DNA from: Conyzicola nivalis_A
GTDB lineage: Bacteria > Actinomycetota > Actinomycetes > Actinomycetales > Microbacteriaceae
Direction of reading: 5' to 3'
NCBI RefSeq assembly: GCF_040548875.1
Contig: NZ_JBEPSJ010000001.1
Location: 496,001 to 560,000, forward strand
DNA length: 64,000 bases
The position numbers and the translations under genes are program-made. Within the stretch, counting starts at the first letter, position 1; every line of letters begins with the position of its first letter. The notes beneath the pieces were generated by a model. The model ran no database searches, was not told where the DNA came from, and saw nothing but the letters and a program-made list of their open reading frames with translations. This document shows positions 9,947 through 19,400 of the stretch, in pieces.

Positions 9947-11659
9947 ATGGCTGAAGATCGACTAGCGATGGTTGAGGTGCTCGCGTGGGTTCGCGGTGTG
10001 ACCTCGCACTCGCCTGCGCTCAAGCCAATTGTTGGAATCAACGACTCGGAGAATCGGCAGCTCGCGCGGCTTGGTGCCCTGCTTAGTGAACGACTAGCCG
10101 ACGATGTGCCAAGTGATCTCGTCGTCGCGTTGACCGCGGATGGTCCCATCAAGGCGCCTGCAGATGCGCTAAACGCGTTCGAGAAACTAATTGAGGAGGA
10201 CGCTGTCGTGCATCTCGCAGAGCTGTACGCAGCGATCGTGAAGCCGGCGAATCGTCGCGCGCTCGGTACATTCTTTACACCGCGAGACTCGGCCAAGGCG
10301 ATCGTTGATGGATACGCGGGTCGTCACGCCGCGCCCGAAGCGGTCGTCGACGTAGGGGCCGGTGTCGGCATCTTCTCGGAGATAGCACGCGCACGATGGC
10401 CCTCCGCAAGCATCCACGCGATTGATATCAACCCACTCACCCTCGGACTCCAAGCCGTCGCAGCTGCAGGACACCCCGAGTGGAATGTTCACCTTGAGCT
10501 CGCGGACTACCGCAGCTGGCTTGCGTCCAATTCGCCCACAAAACCAACGCTGTATCTCGGGAATCCGCCTTACACGCGCTGGCAGCTAATAGAGAGCGGC
10601 GCTCGCGCCGACTTGCTTGAGTCCGCAGGTGGAATCGTGGGATCTAGAGCAAATCTGTCGACCCTGTTCCTGGGGATGACACTCAACAAGCTGCGTCCCG
10701 AGGACTCTATTGCGATGATTATTCCTGCCGGTTGGATGCGAGCAGACTACGGAAAAACTCTTAGATCTCATCTACGTGCTGCCGACCGCCGGCAAATTTC
10801 TCTCCGCCTCGCCGACTCGTGGCGATTTGAACAAGCCATCGTTGACGCTGTCCTCGTGGAGGTCGGACCTGAAGTAGCGGCCGTTCGGCCTATCGAAGTT
10901 TCAGATTGGTCGGGATCCGAGCAGTTGACTGTGGACCGTTCCGAAGGCGAGGCGGCCTTCCCGGCGCCAGGGAGGCAACACTTATCGACACCGTCCCGCA
11001 GCTCCATGGAAGCTCGGCTGGGTGGGTTAGCTCGAGTCACCCGAGGGACCGCATCTGGTGCCAACCTGTTCTTCGTCAAGAGCGCCGCCGACTGGGACGC
11101 ACTGGGCATCCCTGTTCAATTTCGACGTGCGCTCGCCCGTAGGCTTCGACCTGGGACTGGCTCGTCGCCGCTGCTGGAGGCTGCTGAGCTGCTCGTACTT
11201 GATGACTACGAGCGAGGAACCGACGTCAACGTCGACGCATGGATCGCGACGGGTGAGGACGAAGGCACTCATGAGCTCCATCTCTGTGCGAAGCGAAAGC
11301 GCTGGTTCGACCTCTCAGCCGAGGTGAAGACCCCGGACGTGATTATTTCAGCGCTCGCTCGCGATTCATTCCACGTGCTCCTAAACGCGGATAGGTTGGC
11401 GATCACCAACAATCTTTTCGGCCTCTATTGGAAGCCGAACGTCGACCAAGAGACCAAGGGCCAAATCGTTGTCTGGCTACGAAGCGGATCGGGGCAAGTG
11501 GCCTTAAGAGCAAGCTCATCGGTCGAGGCAAACGGCCTTCACCGGCTTAGTCCAAGGGCAGTCGTAGAAATCGAAATCTCCGTCTCCTCACAGACAACGG
11601 GCGGCCTCGGCGTGGGCGCGGCGGAAATCGTCGCAATTGGGACGGTGCGGAGTGAGTGA
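9947..11659 (+). CDS. Eco57I-like N6-adenine DNA methyltransferase
   Basis: A 570-residue class I methyltransferase of the type found in Eco57I-like restriction-modification enzymes. SAM motif I is DVGAGVGIF starting at Asp135, an acidic motif II follows (HAIDINPLT), and the catalytic motif is NPPY at residues 206-209. The C-terminal half looks like a target-recognition domain; no nuclease motif is visible. ATG 9947 is chosen over TTG 9941 because AGGGGAG at 9932-9938 is spaced 8 nt from it. It lies 98 bp after brxL and its end overlaps the next gene by 8 nt, so it heads a four-gene unit distinct from but collinear with BREX. It may be a second modification enzyme or an effector; which is not decidable from sequence. 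Confidence 0.85.
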   Translation: MAEDRLAMVEVLAWVRGVTSHSPALKPIVGINDSENRQLARLGALLSERLADDVPSDLVVALTADGPIKAPADALNAFEKLIEEDAVVHLAELYAAIVKPANRRALGTFFTPRDSAKAIVDGYAGRHAAPEAVVDVGAGVGIFSEIARARWPSASIHAIDINPLTLGLQAVAAAGHPEWNVHLELADYRSWLASNSPTKPTLYLGNPPYTRWQLIESGARADLLESAGGIVGSRANLSTLFLGMTLNKLRPEDSIAMIIPAGWMRADYGKTLRSHLRAADRRQISLRLADSWRFEQAIVDAVLVEVGPEVAAVRPIEVSDWSGSEQLTVDRSEGEAAFPAPGRQHLSTPSRSSMEARLGGLARVTRGTASGANLFFVKSAADWDALGIPVQFRRALARRLRPGTGSSPLLEAAELLVLDDYERGTDVNVDAWIATGEDEGTHELHLCAKRKRWFDLSAEVKTPDVIISALARDSFHVLLNADRLAITNNLFGLYWKPNVDQETKGQIVVWLRSGSGQVALRASSSVEANGLHRLSPRAVVEIEISVSSQTTGGLGVGAAEIVAIGTVRSE

Positions 11660-14003
11660 GAACGGCTTCATCGTAGACACGCACCTCTTGCGAGAACTTG
11701 GCGACCTTCTAGTTGGTCGCGACAGTACGGCGATCCTCGAACTCGTAAAGAACGGCTACGACGCCGATGCGACTGTCGTCCGGATAGACGCCCAAAATCT
11801 TACGAATCCCGATGCTGCAGTCCTGACCGTAGAAGACAACGGCCACGGCATGACAGCAGATCGTTTCCGCTCCGCGTTCCTTCGCATCGCCGGGCGAGAC
11901 AAAGAGGAGGGGACACGGGAATCGCCAGTGTTCCAAAGGTCCTACACCGGCCAAAAGGGAATCGGACGCCTAGCCAGCCAAAAGTTGGCGAAGGTCCTTG
12001 AGGTGCGAAGCACGCCAGATGCAGACGTTCCGGGCGGCGCTGGATACGGGGTCGAGGCATCAATCGATTGGGAAGAGATCGACCGACAGGACCGGCTCGA
12101 CCAACTCGCATCCGGTTTGGTTGTAACGGAGGTGGCTGAGTCCGAGGTCGCATCAGGGACGACACTCACAATGCGCTCGCTCAAGCGGGACTGGACGGCA
12201 GCAGATATCGGGAAGTTCATCAACGAGCTTCAGTCGGCGCAGCCACCCGCCCTTCTGCTCGGATCTTCAAAAGAAGATCTGGCCCTTGTCGGTGAGCCAC
12301 TTATCGGCAAGCCCGCCATTCGCAGGGCGGGACCAGATGATCCAGGCTTCGATCTCGAACTGATCGGCGAACTCACCCCGGGCGACGACCTCTGGGTGAA
12401 GGCAGCCGAAGACTTTCAGTGGTGTGTCGAGATAGATGTCACCGACGGACGAGTGCGATACAGGATCTCCCCGACTGTGTCCTATTCCCGCACCGAGCCA
12501 CTTGCGCAGGTGTACTCATTCGAAGCGCCGGCCGACGAGCATTTGCAGTTTCAAGCACGTTTTTACATGATGATGAATGCAAGTACTCGCCGAGGACCAC
12601 TCAAAGGGTTCGTCCGTTCAACAAGCGGGATCCGCGTCTACCTCGAGGGTTTTAGGGTGCTTCCGTATGCGGAGTACGGCGATGACTGGCTCGAGATCGA
12701 TCGGGAATACCGTTCCGGAGCGCGCTATTACACCATCGAGCTCGACGACAATGCGAGCGATCGGCTGGATACAGACAAGAAAGAAGCGCTGAACGCGCTT
12801 GCGAGCAACAGCTATTTCGGCGCAGTTTTCCTTACCACTGACGGTGCTCCAGGCCTCAAGAGCCTCGTGAATCGCGAGGGTTTCGTGCCTGGTCAGACGT
12901 TCACCGCCATCCGTCAGATAGTTCAAGACGGTGTACGTCTAAGCGTTCGTGTTCGCCGCTCCATTTTCAACCAACGGGAGCGTTTATCCGCAGTCGCCCC
13001 CGCGGTTCCCTCGGAACCATCCGAGAATAACCCCACGGCTGATCTCGGCAAGCCGCCGATATTCGATCCGACGGGCCGAACCCCATTCGAAGTGCTGGCA
13101 CCCCACGGAACCATCGGCGACGACGATCGCAAGATCGCCGCCGCTGCTGCAATCGCTGCGACTCTCTCGGCTGCTCCAGAGACGCCGCAGATAACTGGTG
13201 AAGAATTATCACCTGTCCTGCAGTTGGTTGATGGTTTTCAAGCGGCACGTGCTGCGCTTCAAGCTGTGCAAAGCGTCCAGCCCGAGCTGCGGACGCTCGC
13301 AGGAGTGGGACTGCAACTTGGCGCCTATGTCCACGACATCAACGGCATGCTTGCGTCAGCTACGACTATCCGCGAACTTCTGCGGGGAATGCTTGAAAAG
13401 CTGACTGATCCTGAGCAGCGAAACATTCTTCAGGTCACATTGCGCACGGCCGACGAACTTGCGCACACTCTCGCGCGGCAGACCTCCTATTTGACTGATG
13501 TACTGAGCGCAGATCCACGCCGCCGGCGCTCGCAGGTGAAAGTCCAGGATCGGGTCGATTCGGTACTCCGATTCCTCGCCCCTCGAATCACGGAAAAGGG
13601 CATCTCCGTCCATGTTGCGTTGGATCCAAAACTTCGAACTGGTCCGATGTTTCCTGCCGAGTTGATGATCCTGCTCACCAACCTTCTCTCGAACGCGGTC
13701 AAAAATGCCGCTTCTGGAGGACACATTTGGATTGACGGCGCAGACCTAGGGGAATCAGTCGAGATCATCGTGGGCAACGATGGGGTCGCTGTTGACCTCG
13801 TCGAAGCCGAGCGCTGGTTCCTTCCTTTCGAGAGCACGACCACTGAGGTTGACGAGGTGCTCGGGCAAGGAATGGGGCTCGGCCTGCCGATCGTCCGAGC
13901 GCTAACCGACGACTACAGGGGAGACGCTCGCTTTGTGCCGCCGCTTCACGGTCCGGGGACGTCGATAAGAGTTGTACTTCCGAAGAAGGGCACATCGAAT
14001 TGA
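11652..14003 (+). CDS. Dual-GHKL protein: MORC/MutL-like ATPase fused to a histidine-kinase module
   Basis: A 783-residue protein with two ATP-binding GHKL domains. The N-terminal one has an N-box (Glu30 to Asn34, VKNGYDADA), a DNGHGM motif at 62-67 and a GQKGIGR lid motif around 100-106, the pattern of MutL/Hsp90/MORC ATPases. After a beta-rich middle and a linker, the C-terminal part looks like a histidine kinase: an H-box-like VHDING at His561, an N-box at Asn681 and GMGLGL near the end. GTG 11652 is chosen because it overlaps the methyltransferase stop by 8 nt. The last 4 nt overlap the receiver gene. MORC-type GHKL ATPases are known from restriction-like operons; the specific role here is unknown. 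Confidence 0.8.
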   Translation: MSENGFIVDTHLLRELGDLLVGRDSTAILELVKNGYDADATVVRIDAQNLTNPDAAVLTVEDNGHGMTADRFRSAFLRIAGRDKEEGTRESPVFQRSYTGQKGIGRLASQKLAKVLEVRSTPDADVPGGAGYGVEASIDWEEIDRQDRLDQLASGLVVTEVAESEVASGTTLTMRSLKRDWTAADIGKFINELQSAQPPALLLGSSKEDLALVGEPLIGKPAIRRAGPDDPGFDLELIGELTPGDDLWVKAAEDFQWCVEIDVTDGRVRYRISPTVSYSRTEPLAQVYSFEAPADEHLQFQARFYMMMNASTRRGPLKGFVRSTSGIRVYLEGFRVLPYAEYGDDWLEIDREYRSGARYYTIELDDNASDRLDTDKKEALNALASNSYFGAVFLTTDGAPGLKSLVNREGFVPGQTFTAIRQIVQDGVRLSVRVRRSIFNQRERLSAVAPAVPSEPSENNPTADLGKPPIFDPTGRTPFEVLAPHGTIGDDDRKIAAAAAIAATLSAAPETPQITGEELSPVLQLVDGFQAARAALQAVQSVQPELRTLAGVGLQLGAYVHDINGMLASATTIRELLRGMLEKLTDPEQRNILQVTLRTADELAHTLARQTSYLTDVLSADPRRRRSQVKVQDRVDSVLRFLAPRITEKGISVHVALDPKLRTGPMFPAELMILLTNLLSNAVKNAASGGHIWIDGADLGESVEIIVGNDGVAVDLVEAERWFLPFESTTTEVDEVLGQGMGLGLPIVRALTDDYRGDARFVPPLHGPGTSIRVVLPKKGTSN

Positions 14004-15145
14004 CCACCAAGCCATTCGTTCTCCTCGTAGACGATGATCCTAGCCAAGAGGCGTTTGCGCTGCTACTGAGCCAAAAAGGCGTCGATGCTAAGCATGTGCT
14101 GCCGGACGAAATCACCACAGAGGACCTCACGCGCGCGAACTTGGTGCTCATCGATGAGTTCATCGAAACCTGGCCAGGTAGAGACAAAGTGAACGACAGC
14201 TTGGGGTTGTTCGTCCGGGATGGGATCGCGCTGGCCGGAGTGCTGCGGTCTGCTTTGGAGGGGCGCGGCCCGAGTTCTGAGAACCCACCAATCCCAAAGA
14301 ACACGGCTCTAGTGCTTCGCACAGGGCACCTGAATGTTCTTGCAGCGGGCACCCCAGGCTTTGTTCGACCGATGGCTATTGCCAGTCGACACGACCTGGA
14401 ATGGGTCTCCGAGAAACGCGAGATATCTGCGTCCACAGTTGCCTCGTTGGCTCGAGCTACGGCCGCTCTTCCTGCTGACTGGTCGAACCCCTCCGACCCG
14501 GCCGCGCAAATTGAGTGGCTCGGATTGGCGGAGAAACCTTGGCTAGACCAAGCTCTCGCTCAGATCGAGATTTGCCGTCCGCCATGGTCTGTTCTGGCTG
14601 CTACATCAGCCGGGAGGCGTTGGCTTGCCTGGTTCCTTCAAAGAATATTGCCCTTCCCGACTTTTCTCGTTGACGATCTCCGCGCGGCCAGCTATCTCGG
14701 TCTGAAGCCGAGTGCCCTCGACGCCCTCGCCGGCGGAAACTCACGCTTGGCCGACCCACTAAAGGCGGCCTTGTATACCGGGCAGCTCGCAGAGTTCAGC
14801 GGGCGCCGATGGTGGCGCGCTGGAATCGCTGCGGTAAAGGGCCTCGCATTGGAAGCCGCAGATGGGCGAAACGCGGACGATATTGCTCGCGCAATTGTCA
14901 CGATACATGGATCCGAGCTAGAACAACTCGCGCTCAGTCAACCAGTGTTCCAAATCGACGCCGACTATCGTGTTGTCGCTGAGGCCCTGGAGGTTTCGGA
15001 TGCGGTTCGTCTCCAGCCAGACGATTGGCCGTCCTACGCGGACGATCCATGGTACGAAACTGCGCTGGCGGGGAACGAGCCGTCGCTAGACGCGCTAATT
15101 GTCATCGACGATCGAGCGGACGCCACGGATGTCCTGGAAGGATAG
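14000..15145 (+). CDS. Receiver-domain protein with uncharacterised C-terminal region
   Basis: The first ~120 of 381 residues look like a response-regulator receiver: acidic cluster Asp11-Asp12-Asp13 after a hydrophobic strand and a candidate phospho-acceptor Asp52 at the end of the next strand (NLVLIDE). The remaining ~260 residues are mostly helical and match no output domain I recognise: no HTH, GGDEF, EAL or nuclease motif. The TTG start overlaps the kinase stop by 4 nt (TTGA) and has GAAGAAGGG upstream, so the pair is translationally coupled like a two-component system. A natural partner for His561 of the upstream protein; whether phosphotransfer occurs is inference. Confidence 0.65.
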   Translation: MTTKPFVLLVDDDPSQEAFALLLSQKGVDAKHVLPDEITTEDLTRANLVLIDEFIETWPGRDKVNDSLGLFVRDGIALAGVLRSALEGRGPSSENPPIPKNTALVLRTGHLNVLAAGTPGFVRPMAIASRHDLEWVSEKREISASTVASLARATAALPADWSNPSDPAAQIEWLGLAEKPWLDQALAQIEICRPPWSVLAATSAGRRWLAWFLQRILPFPTFLVDDLRAASYLGLKPSALDALAGGNSRLADPLKAALYTGQLAEFSGRRWWRAGIAAVKGLALEAADGRNADDIARAIVTIHGSELEQLALSQPVFQIDADYRVVAEALEVSDAVRLQPDDWPSYADDPWYETALAGNEPSLDALIVIDDRADATDVLEG

Positions 15146-15265
15146 CTTCGGGGCGTACGTGTGTTTCCGCGATTCGGGACCGTCGAGACGTCGCGACGCA
15201 CGTCTTCCGAAAGAAGCCTCCGACACGTTTCTTGGATCAGAAATCGACTGGCCGGGTTGGCAACG

Positions 15266-15886
15266 ATGAGCGCGCCGACGAAGTCCAAGGTCGAGGATCA
15301 CTATCTCGATTCAGGGCCCCTATTTTGCTTGGGAGGGTCTTCAGTGCTGGCCGATCTTTTCGACAGTCACTTCTTAAATAAATCGAAGGTCGTTGCGGCG
15401 GTAGCCGGTGAAGTGGTTCGCAATGCCACCCTAGTTCTTCCACCTATTGGGCCACATCAGAAACGACACTTACACAAGTCGGCCAAGGTTGTCCGAGGGA
15501 GATATAAAGAGCTTCTGGCTTCGGCAACGCCGTCGCCTTCACCGGTTCCGACGCTTCTTGCATCGGTGAAAGCAGAATTGACGGTCAGCGGCAAGCTCAA
15601 GCTCAAGGCGGGTCAGACGCTACACGCAAACGCAAACGATGGGGAAGCTGAGTCGATTTATTGGGCAGCGACCGGCTCCATAGATGTGATCACAAACGAC
15701 GGCGACGCACACCTGCTCGCCGAAAAGCACCATGTCTCAAGTAGTACATTCGTCGAGGTCGCTCGTCACATGGTGATGTCGCAAAAGCTCGTGGGGAGAC
15801 ATGCGATCTTCCGCGAATTGATGACCCTAAGCAACCGCTCGATCTTCCCGGGCGAGCACATCACCAGCGAACTTGATCTGGTCTGA
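15266..15886 (+). CDS. PIN-domain protein, probable ribonuclease
   Basis: A 206-residue protein with the PIN nuclease acidic pattern: Asp15 in LDSGPL, Glu49 in AGEVV, Glu127/Glu129 in a GEAESIY helix and Asp145/Asp147 in TNDGDAHLL. PIN domains are metal-dependent RNases, often toxins or defence effectors. The frame is open back to GTG 15161, but that extension uses AGA codons rare in its neighbours and the PIN fold begins 12 residues after ATG 15266, so the shorter start is preferred. A long insert (about residues 60-115) separates the first and second acidic groups. No antitoxin-like gene is adjacent. It is last in the methyltransferase/ATPase/receiver unit, 120 bp after it. Confidence 0.7.
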   Translation: MSAPTKSKVEDHYLDSGPLFCLGGSSVLADLFDSHFLNKSKVVAAVAGEVVRNATLVLPPIGPHQKRHLHKSAKVVRGRYKELLASATPSPSPVPTLLASVKAELTVSGKLKLKAGQTLHANANDGEAESIYWAATGSIDVITNDGDAHLLAEKHHVSSSTFVEVARHMVMSQKLVGRHAIFRELMTLSNRSIFPGEHITSELDLV

Positions 15887-16427
15887 GAGAAGTCATACCT
15901 GGAGGCGTAACTCGATCGATGGGTTTGATGCGCGAACGTTTATTCAGTGTTTATTGAATTGATCACTCTCGACGAGTCGAAGCGTCCCTATGAAAGTGGC
16001 ATCAGGCAGAGCAAGGAATTCCCGGTCAGACCAAGGTAAGGCGAGGTGAACCGAGGTCTGCCGACAAGTGACGGATCGCGTGTACCGGATGCATCGGTCA
16101 CGCTTTCGAGTCCCATCACAACAAAACGAGCGATCTGGTCGCAACCGGATGCCGGGAGGGTAGGACGACTAGGTCGCCGTCGCCGTCGTGGGCTTGTCGA
16201 GCCGTGGCCGAGCACTGGCAAGCCGACAAGACCACCGCCATCTACTGCCACCCCATCGGCGCCAAGCACGATCGCCCGTGCACGCCACTGCAGCTTTGCT
16301 CTCGGGCTGCGTCGATGATGAACTGCACGCGGACGGTCGTCCAGACCATTTGCTGCTCCATGTCGATTGCCACGCCTCTTGCAGATAGAGGTGGCGCACC
16401 TTCTCTGCGATGACGGAGGTGGGCGCA
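15887..16427. other. Gene-poor spacer between defence island and relaxase gene
   Basis: About 540 bp with no convincing gene. The left part (15930-15970) is A/T-rich (TTTATTCAGTGTTTATTGAATTG region), unlike its neighbours. A short frame at 16204-16413 has an odd Cys/His-rich composition and no recognisable relative; I do not call it. The segment contains the hairpin listed separately at 16078-16103. Being directly upstream of a relaxase gene, it is the place to expect an origin of transfer, but no known oriT sequence is recognised. Confidence 0.5.
16078..16103. repeat. Hairpin upstream of the relaxase gene
   Basis: GCGTGTACCG (16078-16087) pairs with CGGTCACGC (16095-16103) as a nine-base-pair stem with one bulged base around the loop GATGCAT. 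It is 325 bp before the traA start. No T-tract follows, so it is not a typical terminator. A role at an oriT is conceivable and unproven. Confidence 0.4.
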
Positions 16428-19400
16428 GTGACGGTGTCGATGCGGGTGATGAGCGCCGGCGACGGCTACAAATACCTGTTGCGAACCGTCGCCGCCGGTG
16501 ACGGCAACCGCTCGTTGTCCACGCCGTTGACCAGGTACTACAGCGCCAGCGGCACCCCGCCGGGCCGGTGGATGGGTGATGGCCTACGCGGGATAGGCGC
16601 GTGCGGCATCGGCGCGGGGGACGAGGTCACCGAGTCGCACCTTCAGCTTCTTATCGGCCAGGGTCGCGACCCGGTGACGGGGGAGGCTCTCGGCCGCGCG
16701 TACCCGGTCTATGGATCAGTACCGGACGCACGTGAGGCAGTCGGTGCACGCCGCCGCGCAGTCGCTGGATACGACTTCACCTTCTCGATTCCGAAGTCGG
16801 CGAGCGTCCTCTGGGGCATTGCAGACGCACCCACGCAGGCGCGCATCGTGCGCGCACACCATGACGCAGTTGCAGAGGCTGTTGCGTTCCTCGAGCGCGA
16901 GGCAGCATCGACTCGTACCGGCATCAGCGGGCGTGACGGCGCGGTTGCGCAGGTCTGTGTCGCCGGCCTGATCGCGACCGCGTTCGACCACTTCGACAGC
17001 AGGGCGGGGGACCCGCACCTGCACACGCACGTGGTGGTCAGCAACAAGGTCCAGACGCTGCTCGACGGGAAGTGGCGGTCTCTGGACGGCCGGCCCATGC
17101 ACGCAATCGTCGTCGCACTCTCCGAACTTCACGAGGCGCTGTTCGCCGACGCCCTCACTCGGTCGCTCGGCGTGACGTGGGAGGCGCGAGAGCGTGGTCG
17201 AGATCGTCACCCCGCCTTGGCTGTGACGTCGGTCCCGGACACCCTCGTCGCCGAGTTCTCGACCAGGTCGCAACACATCGATATCGAGACTGATCGGCTG
17301 ATCGCGGATTATGTGGCGACGAACGGTCACCGCCCTAGCCCCGTCACGATCACGAAGCTCCGCGCGCAGGCAACACTCACCACCCGGCCGGCCAAGCACG
17401 TGCAGTCGCTTGCGGAACTCACCGGGCGATGGCGCCGACGCGCCACCGGCGTGCTCGCGCAGGACGCCTCCGCGTGGGCACGGGCCGCGTGCTCGGATCG
17501 GTCGCCGACGCTTCTGCGCGCGGAAGACGTGCAACTCGACGCAATCGACATGCTCGGTGAGAGCACGATGATGGCGGTGAGCGAGAAGCGCGCAACCTGG
17601 CGGCACTGGAACCTCGCTGCCGAAGCGTCGCGGCAACTCATGCAACACCGGTTCGCATCGGCGCTCGATCGAGAAGCCGTCGTCGGCCTGGTCGTGGATG
17701 CGGCCGAGCGTGCGTCGTTGCAGATCACGCCGCCCGAGCTCGCATCGAGTCCGCCGGAGTTCCAACGGGAAGACGGGACATCCGTCTTCCGCCCCATGCA
17801 CTCGACGGTGTTCACGTCGTCTGCGCTGCTCGACGCGGAATCCCGACTCCTCGCACGAGCCGCAAACAGGGCTGCACCGAAGACCGCAACGGCCCTGCTC
17901 GGTTCGGTTGCGGGCCAAGCACTCCCGAGCTGCGGGCAGCTGTCACAGGATCAACTCGACGCACTCGCGTCCATCGCCGACTCCGGGCGCACCCTCGACG
18001 TGCTGGTCGGACCAGCCGGCGCCGGCAAGACGACGGCGATGACAGTGCTCCGGCGGGCCTGGGAGTCAGCGCACGGATCCGGCGCGGTAGTAGGGCTTGC
18101 TCCTTCCGCCGCCGCGGCGCAGGTGCTCGCCGAGGACCTCGGCATCGCGACGGAGAATCTGGCGAAGTGGTGGCAGACCCACCTCGACCAGGGCGCGGCG
18201 TTCCGCGCCGGTCAACTCGTCATCATCGACGAGGCATCGTTGGCGGGCACGATGGCGCTCGACCGGATCACAGGGCTCGCCGCAGACGCCGGCGCGAAAG
18301 TGCTGCTGGTCGGTGACTTCGCCCAGCTGCAATCCGTCGAGGCGGGCGGTGCCTTCTCCCTGCTCGTGCACGACAGGGCGGACGCCCCCGAACTTATCGA
18401 CGTGCATCGGTTCACCCACGAGTGGGAGAAGGCTGCGTCGCTCGCTCTGCGCCGAGGCGCGCCCGAGTCGATCGATTTGTACGACGTTCACGGCAGGGTG
18501 CGCGGTGGCACTTCGGACGACATGGCGGATGCCGCGTTCGCCGCGTGGCGCGCGGACACGCGGGCCCGTAGGAGCTCTGTCTTGATCAGCGACTCGAACG
18601 AGGCGGTCGCCGCTATGAACGTCCGCGCCCGCAGCGAACTGATCTTGGACGGCCGGGTCGACGCAGTTCGCGAGATCCCGCTCCACGATGGAACCGCTGC
18701 ATCCGTCGGCGACACGGTCATCACGCGCCACAACGACCGCCGGCTCCGTGTATCCGGCACCTGGGTGCGCAACTGCGATCGCTGGACTGTGGTCGGCGTG
18801 CATCCGGACGGTTCCATCGACGTTCGCCGGAGCGGGCGGCGGTGGGGGAGCACAGTGCCTCTCCCTGCCGGTTACGTAAGGAACTGCGTCGAACTCGGCT
18901 ACGCGGTCACGTCCCACCGCGCACAAGGCATAACGACTGACACAGCTCACGTCGTCGTCTCCTCGGGCATGACCCGGGAGAACCTGTACGTGGCCATGAC
19001 TCGCGGGCGGGATTCGAACACCGCCTATGTCGCCATCGACCAGCCGGATGTCGCCCACGCGGGACCTCGCCCAGGCGACAATTCCGACGCGACCGCCCAC
19101 AGCATCCTCTACGGCGTCCTGCAACACGTCGGCGCCGAACTCACCGCCCACGGGACGCTCAGAGCGGAACAGGCCGCATGGGGCTCGACGGCCCAGATCG
19201 CCGCCGAGTACGAGAGCATCGCGGCGGCCGCCCAGCACGATCGATGGGTCGCCTTAGTCGGACGGAGCGGGCTCACATCCGATCAGGTCGACCGTGTCGT
19301 CGATTCGGATGCGTTCGGTGCGTTGACTGCGGAACTCCGGCGAGCCGAGGCGCATCATCTCGACGTCGAACAGGTGCTGCCGCGCGTCGTGGCAGCCCGC

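Noticed and set aside
15161..15886. Longer start (GTG 15161) for the PIN protein
   Set aside because: The extra 35 codons use AGA/AGA and lack similarity to PIN N-termini; the fold begins right after ATG 15266.
16204..16413. 69-codon frame before traA
   Set aside because: Cys/His/Met-rich with no homologous pattern, no ribosome site, and lies in the putative oriT region.
16716..17918. 400-residue minus-strand frame opposite traA
   Set aside because: It is antisense to a clearly recognised relaxase/helicase, Arg/Cys-rich, with no family-like motif: a shadow of GC-rich third positions.
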